A stretch of DNA of 64,000 bases from Odontesthes bonariensis (Eukaryota > Chordata > Actinopteri > Atheriniformes > Atherinopsidae), in the NCBI RefSeq assembly GCF_027942865.1, contig NC_134517.1, forward strand, positions 6,777,705 to 6,841,704. The letters are read 5' to 3'. Positions within the stretch are counted from its first letter, which is position 1, and each line of letters opens with the position of its first letter. Under the pieces are notes generated by a model that was not told the DNA's origin, did no database searches, and worked only from the letters and a program-made list of their open reading frames with translations. This document shows positions 10,870 through 22,087 of this stretch, one piece after another. The translations under genes were made by a program, and so were the position numbers.

Positions 10870-13111
10870 TCAGTCTGTTCCGTCTTGAGGAGCTGGCCTA
10901 AAAAGAATACGAAACGGTTTAATCCAACTTAGTACCAATATTTAATTTCATTAATGTGACTATTTAGAGATTGATATGACAGACTAAAGTTTACATTTAC
11001 CTTCTGTGCGGTGCAAATTTCAGTGCATGGCTAATGCACTCTTCTATGTCAGCAACCTTTGTTAGCGAGTAGTTCTGCATGCAGGCCTCTACAAATGAAA
11101 GTTAAATGAAAGTTTAAAAAAACGTTTAAACCTCAATCAAACTTGGCATAACACTGAATTGTAAAAAAATACCTGTTAAACTTACCGGTAATAACTTTGT
11201 ACAGGGCCAGGCCCTGGAAGGCCTTTTTTGCCCTCCTCCCCCTCAGGCTGTACTCCCCCAGGACCTGATTTGTAGCCACCTGGCGTAACATGCGCCGAAC
11301 GGCGGCCCCCGGATTCGCCCCACCCAGGCTTCCCAGGAAACGTTTCTAGAAAAAGACTAAACAAATTAAATGAAGTGAAAACAAATGAAAAGCTTATGTG
11401 ATCTACTTTCATTATTCAAATTAAACACATTACATGCATACATCTTCATATATAATTATAACCAATTAATTACCATTTGGTTCTTTCTCTCTGGTTGGGC
11501 CAGACTCCTAGCTCCTCCAGCTCCTCCACTGTTTGACATTGACTCAGCAGGACCTCTTCCTGCTGAGGAGGCTGATGCTGAGGCAGGTTGGAGAGAACAG
11601 GAGCCTCTAACGTGTCAGACTTCTTCTCCAAACCCTCAATCCTCCTCTCGATAGCCTCCATCCTTCTGGTCACACGCCCCATGTGCTCTTCCATTGCTAG
11701 GTGTATTTATTATAGAATTGATTTTATTTTTTTTAAATTAATATACTTGTTATGTGTGAAAATGTGTGCATGTAGTACTTACTTCTTCTTGTTTGCAACT
11801 GGATGGCCTTCTGTTCCTTCATAACTAAAGGTAGAATTGAGATGAAAATCATTGTAGTTTTACACTCAAAACACTTTTGCTGTGTGAACATCAATTGTGT
11901 ATCAAGTACTTACGCTTTATTAGGACAGCCATGCCTGATGCCCTCCGCTCTTCGCCATGGGTCATTCCTGAAGTTTTTGAAAAGAAAATTGTGGGCATGC
12001 TTTCTTGGTTAGGAGCTTGTAATCAGATAGTATAAATATATAATTCAAAGCAAATATACCCTCGACTTCCGGGAATAGTGATTGTTCCTCAATATCCGAG
12101 TCTTCACCCGTCTGACAGCTGGGTGCATGGCTGGAGGGACTGGCGGCTACACGGCTTTGAGGCCCTGCATAGAAAGATGACACAGATGTCAATTATAATA
12201 TGGCGAGATTCTTATGTATGTAATTTGAAAACAGAAGCATCACACAATTGGGAAAACGCTTACATGATGATGGTGAAGGAATGTGTTGTTCTGAAAAGAA
12301 AAAAAAGAACCAATTAGATAAGTCACATAACATGTAATGGGTGATTTCTGTGATGTTGGCACCAAGATACGCAAAATTATTTGACAAACTTACCAACTGG
12401 GCTTTCACATCGCCGCACATTCCTGGCCTGTTTTCTTGGCTGAAGAGCTGACTCATCTGCAACGAAAGACCATCATTTGTACTGACAAGGAAACATTTAT
12501 TTAATTTTGTACATAATTCAGTCTGTACTGAAGAGGCCTTACCCTCACTGGAGGAATATCCCCGGGGGGCCTGCGCACTCTTTTCTGGTTAATGGCTGTG
12601 CCATCATCTGTCTCTGTGCAGGAATTGACCATATATTGCACATATTTCTTCTCTGCCAGCTTGTAGTTATCTGTGTGAGGAGATGATTTTTCAGCAAGTA
12701 GAACAAAACTGTATTTACATGCATAGAAAAAATATTAACCTTTTCAATATAGTGCATAGCAAATAGTGTATAGCTCACCTAACAATGGAACTCATTATCA
12801 AGGAGTTAGGCCCTTGACTTACTTGAGTGTGTCTGCATTTAACTGAATTTAAAACAACTTATTTTATTGTAGCCTATTTTACTTATTCCATTTCATCTTT
12901 GGTTCAAATAATATGCTATATAAACAATAAATGGAGAAACGATGAATGAAAGCTGCACTAATAAAGTGGTATGCTCAGTCCAAGAGATTAGGAGAACACA
13001 TATTTCACTGATTTTGAAAAAAAAACGCCTTTACTGCCATCCTACATAGTGCAACTTTAACTAGTCAACAAAAATGAATGTTACCTTTTGAATCGCGTCT
13101 TCTGCCAACAT
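10870..13111 (-). CDS. DUF4806-domain protein gene of the nested element
   Basis: Read on the minus strand. A possible first exon, MLAEDAIQK, starts at 13111. Successive exons encode KKYVQYMVNSCTETDDGT, an Arg-rich piece ending RRCESPV (12394-12456), a Ser-rich piece (about 12062-12172), a coiled coil MEEHMGRVTRRMEAIERRIE (about 11694-11472), the DUF4806 core RFLGSLGGANPGAAVRRMLR continuing through GRRAKKAFQGLALYKVI (about 11349-11190), then EACMQNYSLTKVADIEECI and a short final exon ending QDGTD (stop 10870-10872). DUF4806 is a domain of unknown function found in many fish and insect proteins, often in repeat-associated genes. The junction before the DUF4806 exon does not keep frame with the donor I chose (after ACCAAATG), so one splice site is misread or the gene is damaged. 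The true N terminus is uncertain. Confidence 0.55.
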
Positions 13112-13976
13112 GGCCGACCGGAGTCACGTGACTCCTCATTCTCAATCCCTTATGTGAATGTTTTCCTACAGGCAGGACGGCAGTTCCCTGTCCACAAAAT
13201 TGCTCTCTGCATTAAAGTACAGAGCTGTTGTAGTAAGCTTATGCTCTTTGTTTGAATCCAAACTATAGCATTTACTTCTATTGTACGACTATGTCGTGCG
13301 TTCGCGCCAAAAACGCGAACCTAAAAACATCCATAAAACTTATATTAACGGTAAAAAAAAAGTAACACAAGACATCTTGGTAACATAAAGTATGTAACAG
13401 AGAATAATGTACAACAAATATTTAAATCATAAATGGCTACATTTTCGAAGAAAATAACACGATGTCAATGCTGTATTATTCACACAACTTACCCTCAGCA
13501 GAACACAACTCTGAACACAACGAGACTGTGAGGGCAGAGGGGAGGGGCTACAGAGCCCAGCAGCATCAAAAAGGGCGGAGGTGTGCTCAAGGAAAATGTA
13601 TAAAATAATGGTAAATGAATATAACTCAGAGATAAAATTCATAAATACTCAAAATAACTTTGTATTCTTTGTAGACCTATGTTTGTGTCCCTTCACTGAA
13701 TTTAAAACAAATATCATACATTTTGTATTTTAATATTTTGTTTCTGGTTCAATAATAATAATAATGAGCAATTCAGGCATTATAAGAAATTAATGAAAAA
13801 TTACAATTACAAAAATGACATTTTTCCAAGTGTAATTTTTAATTACACTTTAAGTTCTGAAAAAAAACCGAAAAACAACTAAGCATAACGTTGCTGGTTA
13901 GTAGCAGTGTAACTACTGGCTAACGTTTCATATGGGTGGTTCCCTAAACGTCCAAGGAACGTTTGGGTTTCACTGT

Positions 13977-14054
13977 AACCAAAGGGAACGTTTTTAAGTG
14001 GTAGATTTTGGTTTGGTTATAACCAAACCTTTAGAGAACCAAAGTCAAACGTTT
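13977..14054 (+). repeat. 78-bp direct repeat, right copy
   Basis: Same sequence and orientation as 10608-10685, located about 24 bp inside the right terminus of the nested element. Directly repeated subterminal blocks suggest transposase-binding sites or a former internal duplication. Confidence 0.9.
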
Positions 14055-15129
14055 TATTTACGTTCTCTGTTACTAGGGTTCTGGCTAAATTTAGCGAGAG
14101 TTCCGTTCCATAAAGGTGGCTTATTTGAACGCCCGCTGAGTAACCATGGTAGTTTATGCTGCTGAACTAGCCTGGTCCTGGGCAGGCTAAAGTTGAAGCT
14201 TACCTTAGCTGCAACTCAAAAAATGTCCGACCGGCTGAAACGGACTGCGGAAAGAAATGTTCACCTAGAATTCTGCGCTCCCGTAACTCATGTGTTGTCT
14301 AAAAAACGAAGCAAAAACTGTGGTTATCATATCACCACTTCCACTGTCTCGAAAAATCAATCAGTCGGTGCCAGTGCAACTAAAGAAACGCAACTATACA
14401 CACGTATTAAACATGGTATTCATTAAAACTAATCAATACCTAACAAACATCCGATCTACACCCACGTGGAACCAGACTCAGAAAAATGGGGGACAGGTAA
14501 TAATGTTAATGATACAAATTATTGAAAGCTCCTTTCAAAACAGTCAAGGACACTGTACAAACAAGATATTAGATAAAACGCAGGAATTAAAACATCTTAC
14601 CATATTAAAGATATGACCTCTGTCCTTTCAGGCTGCTGCTCCACATTTACAGTAGCCGATAATGTAAAACAACCTACTGGCTGAAGTATTTGCATTAAGT
14701 TCATCATCTCCCTCAGGCTTCCCTAATGTTATCGGTGCACTACACTGTACCCATGTACGCATCCAAGGCAAGGCAATTTGTAGAGCACGATTCGTACACA
14801 AGGCAATTCAAAGTGCTTTACAGCTACATAAAATCACAAGAAGGCAATAAAATCATTCCAAAAAACAAAAAAAATCATTAATTAATTAATTTAAAAGTGA
14901 AGAGTGCGGATAAAATACTTTCAGGTATCATATGCACATCTAAATAGAACTGTTTTCAGTCTGGAATTAAACATTGTCACATTGTCCAGGCCCCTGCTGG
15001 ACCCGTGGAGGCTGACTATGTAAACCGAAAATTTGTCCATATCCTAAATGTACAGGTACACTTGGGGATAATTGTCCATAGACTCTGAACTGGATTTCTC
15101 ATTTTGAAAAATACCACATCAACCCCTTT

Positions 15130-15680
15130 GAGTAATGCTGAGCAATCTTACATTTATGCCCTGTGAAACCTCATCATTGACTCCTATCCGAGCATACAGA
15201 TGATCTGTGATGGAGGTCATTTCATTTCCAACACTGAGGCTAAATGGCCGGGATCAGTTCATGATTCTTGGATGTTCCGAGCATCCTCACTGGCACAGAG
15301 GTATGCACAAGGCGCAAGAATTTTACTTACCCGAAGGAGTGTACTTTTGAAGTAAGGTGTAGCATGGCAGAATTTTGGTAATCTAATGAGAGGTCAGGTG
15401 TAGAGGTCATCTTAAGGAATTTAAAGTGCTCGTCATACTTTATTATAAATAGCCATATAATGCACATATTGCATCAAATTGCCAAGTCTTAACACATGTA
15501 TATCCATCCAACATTTCTCTTATTCTGCAGGAGAGTTCAATGGTGTCCTGCTTGGGGACAGAGGCCATGCATCACGCCATATCCTGATCCAGGAATAAGG
15601 GCATGCACATGCACATGCTACAACAAGGGCACGGATAGAAATGACCTTTGGCCAAATTAAATACAGGTTCATTGCTTAAA
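15130..15680 (+). pseudogene. Harbinger DDE transposase remnant, copy 1
   Basis: Translating in shifting frames gives IICDGGHFISNTEAKWPGSV then HDSWMFRASSL, and later GVLLGDRGHASRHILIQE and ARIEMTFGQIKYRF. These correspond to blocks of the HARBI1-type DDE domain: the aspartate-containing strand with W-P-G-S-x-H-D, the L-L-G-D-x-G block with the second aspartate, and the E-R-x-F-G-x-L-K-x-R-F-type block with the final glutamate. Stop codons and frameshifts separate the blocks. It is the former catalytic gene of Harbinger copy 1; copy 2 carries the mirror-image remnant. Confidence 0.75.
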
Positions 15681-16634
15681 CTTCTCAGGCACCATGGCTG
15701 ACTTCTGACAGAGCCATCTTAAATTAATAGTATGCTTCATATTTTATTCATTTTGTCTTGTGGACAACTTTTCAGGCTCAAGTCTTTTCTTCATTGAGTT
15801 CTCCTGACACAGTGAGGGACCTATACAGGGACAGATATTTCCTTTGATCCTTATTGTTGTGACCTTTGAGTCAGAACTTCTTTTCATAATTTAGCATCGA
15901 CACAGTAGCAGTTTAAGTCAGAGCAAGTGTAAGAAGGCTAAATGGACAGAGATGATTTATAACTTTCCACACGTTTAGGTCATGGCACCCCACTGTGAAT
16001 ATAAATGTAAAAAACACATTTCTAACACTTTGCATGAACCGTACAATAATGACAAGTTTGAGTTCGAGTTGTGTTGAATTGTTCAATTATTATTTCATGT
16101 TTCTCAAGCTGTGGAGAGAAAACAGAATTAAATACAGTTCACAACACGAAATTCTCCTTTATCTGAATTTATACTAACATCCATCTCCAGTTTCATAATC
16201 TCTAGCTTGATCTTTTTTATTTTCAGTTTCTTGTGTTCCATATCTAGTTTGGTGCTCTCTTTATTGGACAAACACATTTCTTCAAAGGCTACTTACCACT
16301 CTGAAATATTTTCCTGTACTTTACCTTCACCTGCTGCCAGGTACGCTTTTGGCTGTTAAGATTGCTCCTGTTGAGATGTAACAGTGAAAAAATAATATGT
16401 GGGTGACACACACAGGATAATATAGTCACAAAGTATGATGATGCGTGTCGATTATTGGGTTATTAATAAAGTGAGCAGGGCCAGTATATTTGTGCTGTAC
16501 ATCACATACAGAGACAATTCAGCATGCTTTATGTAAATAAATTATAACACAAAGAGGAGAGCATAAACACATGAGGACAGTGAAATAAATGTCTAACAAT
16601 TGACAATGGTATGAAACTTTCTTAACTTACGCAT

Positions 16635-16823
16635 TTAGTCTGTCTGCAGTTGTTTGCCATGCCGTTTCTTCGCTTTATTAATCGCAGCTGTATTACCATT
16701 TCTGGTGATGACACTTTTAAAATCCTCATACAGCTCCATAAGCATTATTTGTTCAGCTGCCGAAAAAATAACAGGTCTTGTCTTGCTCTCCTTTTCTGCC
16801 ATCTCTGTTTTTCCACCATCCAC
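16635..16823 (-). CDS. Myb/SANT-like accessory ORF of Harbinger copy 1
   Basis: A 62-residue ORF from ATG at 16823. VIFSAAEQIMLMELYEDFKS followed by VITRNGNTAAINKAKKR fits the start of the Myb/SANT-like DNA-binding domain of PIF/Harbinger accessory proteins (pattern: FS..E...L.EL...YK.I......DA...KKK). It continues to a stop shortly after the first two helices, so it is a first exon or a truncated gene. The mirror copy at 18902-19092 has lost the ATG and the frame, so this is the better preserved version. Confidence 0.55.
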   Translation of the reverse strand: MDGGKTEMAEKESKTRPVIFSAAEQIMLMELYEDFKSVITRNGNTAAINKAKKRHGKQLQTD

Positions 16824-17183
16824 TCGTCAGGGCTTCTTACGTTCCTCGTGCACTCGCACTTAGCTAGGCTATGCCTTGCTTGGATTAGCCTCACTGAGAT
16901 GCAGCCAAAATGTCTTCGTGGAACGACTTGAGTCTTAATTGGGGGTTTGGCGCTAGTTCAAGACGCTTTCCGGATATAGCCTGGGTTTCTTTAGCTACTT
17001 TCGTGGAATACCCCCCTGTTGAGATGGAGAAATACAAGTTAATGACAAAAATAATGCCAAATATGCATAATGTCATATGAGGAAATAAAAGGTAGGGAAA
17101 AAGAGAGCAAAGTGAGGAAAGGTGTGACATAAGAGCCCCCCAGCAGTCTAGGCCTATAGCAGGCCTATTTGACATATGATTCA

Positions 17184-17525
17184 TCAAAAAGGAAAGTTTT
17201 TTTTAAAGTTAAAGAGGGTGTCTGCTTCCCGGACATTTACTGGCAGCTGGTTCCGCAATAAAGGTCCCTGATAACTGAAGGCTCTGCCTCTCATTCTACT
17301 TTTAGAAACTCTGGGAACCACAAGTAAACCTGCAGTTTGGGAGCGAAGTGCTCTGTTGGGAAAATTTCTAACAATGAGATTTTTAAGATATGATGGAGGT
17401 TGGTCATTAAGAGCTTTATATGTGAGGAGAAGAATGTTTAATTCTATTCTGAATTTAACAGGGAGCCAATGAAGAGAAGCTAAAATTGGAGACACACAGG
17501 AGACTCTCCTGTTCGTTTTCATCAA
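17184..17525 (-). pseudogene. LINE ORF C-terminal fragment (L2-like)
   Basis: The frame reads ILASLHWLPVKFRIELNILL, then TYKALNDQPPSYLKNLI, RALRSQTAGLLVVPRVSK and GPLLRNQLPVNVREA. This is the conserved C-terminal region that follows reverse transcriptase in fish L2-group LINEs. It is separated from the rest of the ORF by Harbinger copy 2 and belongs to the minus-strand LINE spanning 9.4-24.6 kb. Confidence 0.8.
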
Positions 17526-17928
17526 AACTGGCTGCAGAATTTTGGATCAGCTGGAGGCTTTTTTGAGAATTTGTTGGACAGCTCAATAATAAAGAATTAC
17601 AGTAGTCCAATCTTTAAGTATTAAATTCATGGAACAATTTTTCTGCATAATTTTCATGCAGGATGTTCCTAATTTTGGCAATATTACGAAGGTGAAAGAA
17701 GGCAGTCCTAGAAACCTGTTTTATATATAGCGTCAAATGATAAATTCTGGTCAAAAATAACTCTAAGGTTCCTCACTGTAGTATTGGAAGCCAAGGAAAT
17801 GTTATTTAGAGTAACTATATAGCTACAGTTTCTCCCTGAAGCACTCAGGTCCAAAGACAACAACTTCAGTTTTGTCCTAATTTATGAGCCATCCGGGGTA
17901 TTCCTAGAAAGTAGCTAATGGCCCTGTC

Positions 17929-18727
17929 ACACTGTTGCGTATGAGAGAACCGTATGAGTTGCGTATGAAAATTAATAATATAATTTTCATACACACGAAA
18001 AGTCCTTGAAAATAAAGAATGACTAGCGTATGAGTAGCATATGAACTGCACATGCCCAGCGTACGTTTCAACGCGCTTATATCAGCAGCCTTTCCACATT
18101 GCTCCATTATTGCAGTAGACGACGCGCTATCAACATCTCTCGAGACATTCATCTTGATCATGCCTCCCAAGAAGCAATCGTAGTTTGCCCGGGCCCTGTG
18201 CCGAGGAAAAGGCAAAAAAACACAAGAATCATTCTCACCCAAACCTGCTGAAATGCCTGATGCACCTGCGGCTGATGAGTTACATGCTTCTGAGCGATCA
18301 AGATCCCCAACTCCACCTCCTGACCGCTCCCGTGAATCGCCGGTTGCCTGCCGCTGGCGGAGATGGAGGCGGCAGACGGGCGGAGGCTATAAATACGCTA
18401 GCTGTACGGTACACCTTCATGCCAACATATGGCAATTTATGTCCAGTGTTCTCGACCTATCAGTAACGTACCTATATCGTACCTCTAGCGTATTCAGCGT
18501 ATGCCTAGCGTATGCTTAGCGTATTAACCATACGCACAAAAGTTTTGAGCATGTTCAAAAATTTATTTCTGCCTCAGCGTATGCCAACGTATGCCAGCGT
18601 GCTTGAAACGTATACAACCTATGCCTAACGTTCCCCTGGCGTATGTCAGCGTATACCAGCGTATGAGTGATAATTTTCATACGCAACTCATATGCTTCTC
18701 TCATACTCAACAGTGTGACAGGGCCAT
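17929..18727. mobile_element. MITE with TGGCCCTGTCACAC ends and TAA duplication
   Basis: The left end starts TGGCCCTGTCACACTGTTG and the right end is CAGTGTGACAGGGCCAT. TAA flanks both sides (17926-17928 and 18728-18730), a 3-bp duplication usual for PIF/Harbinger insertions. The equivalent place in Harbinger copy 1 is uninterrupted. The interior is rich in GCGTATG-type motifs and contains a broken open frame (MPPKKQS, then a stop, then Arg/Ser/Pro-rich sequence). No transposase is present. Confidence 0.75.
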
Positions 18728-18901
18728 TAAGAAAGCCAGGCTATAGCCGGAAAGCGTCGCTTGAACTAGCGCCATCTCCCATTTAAGCCTCAAGTCGTTC
18801 CTCGAAGACATTTTAGCTGCATCTCGGTGAGGCTAATCCAAGCGAGGCTTACATAGCCTAGCTAAGTGCGAGTGCACGAGGAACGTAAGAAGCCCTGACG
18901 A

Positions 18902-19092
18902 GTGGATGGTGGAAAAACGGAGATCTGTGTGAAAAGGAGAGCGAGACAAGCGCTGTTATTTTTTCGGCAGTTGAACAAATAATGCTGATGGAGCTGTTTG
19001 AGGATTTTAAAAGTGTCATCACCAGAAATGGTAATACAGCTGCGATCAAAAAAGCGAAGAAACGGCATGGCTAACAACTGCAGACAGACTAA
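18902..19092 (+). pseudogene. Myb/SANT-like remnant, Harbinger copy 2
   Basis: Aligns by eye with the 16635-16823 ORF. The start ATG has become GTG, a frame change occurs near 18930, and a premature TAA replaces the lysine codon after KKRHG. The middle (FSAVEQIMLMELFEDFKSVI) is still readable. Confidence 0.7.
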
Positions 19093-20039
19093 ATGCGTAA
19101 GTTATGAAAGTTTCATACCATTGACATTCATTTTACTGTCCTCGTGTATTTATGCTCTCCTCTTTGTTATAATTTGTTTACATAAAGCATGCTGAATTGT
19201 CTCTGTATGAGATGTACAGCACACATATACTGGCCCTGCTCACTTTATTAATAACCCAATAATCGACACGCATCATCATACTTTGTGACTATATTATCCT
19301 GTGTGTGACCCAGATATTATTTTTTCACTGTTACATCTCAGCAGGATCAATCTTAACAGCCAAAAGCGTACCTGGCAGCAGGTGAAAGTACAGGAAAATA
19401 TTTCAGAGTGGTAAGTAGCCATTGAAGAAATGTGTTTGTCCAATAAAGAGAGCACCAAACTAGATATGGAATACAAGAAACTGAAAATAAAAAAGATCAA
19501 GCCAGAGATTATGAAACTGGAGAGGGGTGTTAGTATAAATTCAGATAAAGGAGAATTTCGTGTTGTGAACTGTATTTAATTCTGTTTTCTCTCCACAGCT
19601 TGAGAAACATGTAATAATAATTAAACAATTCAACACAACTTGAACTCAAACTTGTCATTATTGTACGGTTCATGAAACGTGTTAGAAATGTGTTTTTTAC
19701 ATTTATATTCACAGTGGGGTGCCTTGACGTGTGGGAAGTTATAAATCATCTCTGTCCATTTAGCCTTCTTACACTTGCTCTGACTTAAACTGCTACTGTG
19801 TCGATGCTAAATTATGAAAAGAAGTTCTAACTCAAAGGTCACAACAATAAGGATCAAAGTGTGTCCCTGTACAGGTCCCTCACTGTGTCAGGAGAAACTG
19901 AGTCCTTTCAGGCACTAGAACTCAACGAAGAAAAGACTTGAGCCTGAAAAGTTGTCCACAAGACAAAATGTATCAAATATGAAGTATACTATTAATTTAA
20001 GATGGCTCTGTCAGAAGTCAGCCATGGTGCCTGAGAACT

Positions 20040-20700
20040 TTAAGCAATGAACCTGTATTTAATTTGGCCAAAGGAAATTTCTATCCGTGCCCTTGTTTTA
20101 GCATGTGCATGTGCATGTGCATGTGCATGTGCATGTGCATGTGCATGTGCATGTGCATGTGCATGTGCATGTGCATGTGCATGTGCATGCCCTTGTTCCT
20201 GGATCAGGATATGGCGTGAGGAGGTACGGCCAGCATGCATAGCCTCTGTCCCCAAGCAGGACACCATTGAACTCTCCTGCAGAATAAGAGAAATGTTGGA
20301 TGGATATACATGTGTTAAGACTTGGCAATTTGATGCAATATGTGCCTTATATGGCTATCTATAATAAAGTATGACGAGCACTTTAAATTCCTTAAGATGA
20401 CCTCTACACCTGACCTCTCATTAGATTACCAAAATTCTGCCTATGCTACACCTTACTTCAAAAGTACACTCCTTCAGGTAAGTAAAATTCTTGCGCCTTA
20501 TGCAAACCTCTGTGCCAGTGAGGATGCTCGGAAGATCCTAGAATCATGAACTGATCCCGGCCATTTAGCCTCAATGTTGGAAATGACATGACCTCCATCA
20601 CAGATCATCTGTATGCACGGAGGATAGGAGTCAATGATGAGGTTTCACAGGGCATAAATGTAACATTGCTCAGCATTACTCAAAGGGGTTGATGTGGTAT
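20040..20700 (-). pseudogene. Harbinger DDE transposase remnant, copy 2
   Basis: Minus-strand counterpart of the copy 1 remnant. The C-terminal block reads ARIEISFGQIKYRF next to the Ala-His microsatellite, and the WPG..HDS region lies near 20560. Frame breaks show it is inactive. Confidence 0.7.
20102..20188 (+). repeat. Hexanucleotide microsatellite (GCATGT)n, about 14 units
   Basis: An almost perfect run of the 6-bp unit ATGTGC inside the Harbinger copy 2 transposase remnant, where it would read as alternating Ala-His on the minus strand. Copy 1 has only about three units at the same point (about 15600-15620), so the array expanded after the copies diverged. Long apparent ORFs on both strands here are caused by the repeat. 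Confidence 0.95.
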
Positions 20701-22087
20701 TTTTCAAAATGAGAAATCCAGTTCAGAGTCTATGGACAATTATCCCCAAGTGTACCTGTACATTTAGGATATGGACAAATTTTCGGTTTACATAGTCATC
20801 CTCCACGGGTCCAGCAGGGGCCTGGACAATGTGACAATGTTTAAATCCAGACTGAAAACAGTTCTATTTAGATGTGCATATGATACCTGAAAGTATTTTA
20901 TCTGCACTCTTCACTTTTAAATTAATTAATTAATGATTTTTTTTTGTTTTTTGGAATGATTTTATTGCCGCCTTGTGATTTTATGTGGCTGTAAAGCACT
21001 TTGAATTGCCTTGTGTACGAATCGTGCTCTACAAATTGCCTTGCCTTGGATGCGTACATGGGTACAGTGTAGTGCACCGTTAACATTAGGGAGGGAGATG
21101 ATGAACTTAATGCAAATACTTAATTCAGTAGGTTGTTTTGCATTATCGGCTACTGTAAATGTGGAGCAGCAGCCTGAAAGGACAGAGGTCCCCCCCCCCC
21201 GACATTCGCAATACTGACACTCTCCCTCTGTTCAAGTCTTAACTCAAAACCCATCCGTTTAACTTTGCTTACCTCCATTGATTGCTCCGTTCTGTGTATT
21301 TTTAATATGGTATGATGTTTTAATTCCTGCGTTTTATCTAATATATTTTTGTACAGTGTCCTTGACTGTTTTGAAAGGAGCTTTCAATAATTTGTATCAT
21401 TAACATTATTACCTGTCCCCCATTTTTCTGAGTCGGGTCCTACGTGGGTGTAGATCGGATGTTTGTTAGGTATTGATTAGTTTTAATGAATACCATGTTC
21501 AATACGTGTGTATAGTTGCGTTTCTTTAGTTGCACTGGCACCGACCGACTGATTGATTTTTCGAGACAGTGAAAGTGGTGATATGATAACCACAGTTTTT
21601 GCTTCGTTTTTTAGACAAGACATCAGTTGCGGGAGCGCAGAATTCTTGGTGAACATTTCTTTCCGGAGTCTGTTTCAGCCGGTCGGACATTTTTTGAGTT
21701 GCAGCTAAGCTAAGCTTCAACTTTAGCCTGCCCGGGACCAGGCTAGTTCAGCAGCATAAATTACCATGGTTACTCAGCGGGCGTTCAAATAAGCCACGTT
21801 TATGGAACGGAACTCTCGCTAAATTTAGCCAGAAGTAGCGAAATAAGCCAGGCTTTCCGCCAAGCCAGCTTCTAGGAATACCCCCCAGGTCTTTATGTCT
21901 TTCAGACATGCTTGTTGTCCGACCAACCTATTGGGTTCATCTGGTTTCATAGATAAGTACTGCTGAGTATCATCAGCATAGCAATTATGCCATGCTGTCT
22001 AATAATGTTACCAAATGGAAACATGCATAAAGTCAAAAGAATCGGTCCAAGCACAGAACTCTGTGGAACTCCATGACTTACTGTGGT

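Larger units (their letters stand above)
10333..14078. mobile_element. Nested 3.75-kb element carrying a DUF4806-type gene
   Basis: It interrupts Harbinger copy 1 and is absent from the matching place in copy 2, so its ends are defined by comparison. The left end reads CCCTACTAACA and the complement of the right end CCCTAGTAACA, a short imperfect terminal inverted repeat. The dinucleotide TT is present on both sides. Inside each end is a 78-bp direct repeat (10608-10685 and 13977-14054), and the left end is dense in GGTTCCC/GTTCC motifs. The only gene seen is the spliced DUF4806-like gene on the minus strand. No transposase or reverse transcriptase was found. The superfamily cannot be assigned. 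Confidence 0.65.
10277..17011 (+). mobile_element. PIF/Harbinger element, copy 1 (forward), with nested insertion
   Basis: It begins GGGGGGTATTCCTAGAAGC and ends GTGGAATACCCCCC. It carries a degenerate DDE transposase on the plus strand (about 15130-15680) and a Myb/SANT-like ORF on the minus strand (16635-16823), the two-gene plan typical of PIF/Harbinger. Flanks read CAG on the left and CTG on the right, compatible with a 3-bp CWG-type target site but not an exact duplication. Removing the nested 10333-14078 element rejoins the terminal sequence (GGCTTATTTCGCTACTT to CTGGCTAAATTTAG) exactly as it occurs unbroken in copy 2 at 21820-21870. Stops and frameshifts in the transposase show it is inactive. 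Confidence 0.75.
17894..21888 (-). mobile_element. PIF/Harbinger element, copy 2 (inverted), with nested MITE
   Basis: Bounded by GGGGTATTCCTAGAAAGTAG on the left and TTCTAGGAATACCCCCC on the right, it is the mirror image of copy 1. The Myb-like remnant is on plus (18902-19092) and the transposase remnant on minus (20700-20040). It interrupts the LINE between GAGCCATC and CAGGTCTTTATGTC, and deleting it restores continuous LINE sequence. Together with copy 1 it forms a large interrupted inverted repeat of over 3 kb per arm. Both copies are degenerate. Confidence 0.75.

Noticed and set aside
18185..18519. Arg/Ser/Pro-rich ORFs in the TAA-flanked MITE
   Set aside because: A stop follows MPPKKQS and the frames overlap; at best a decayed gene fragment of unknown type.
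20047..20364. Cys-Ala and His-Ala repeat ORFs on both strands
   Set aside because: They are produced by the hexanucleotide microsatellite reading open in several frames.
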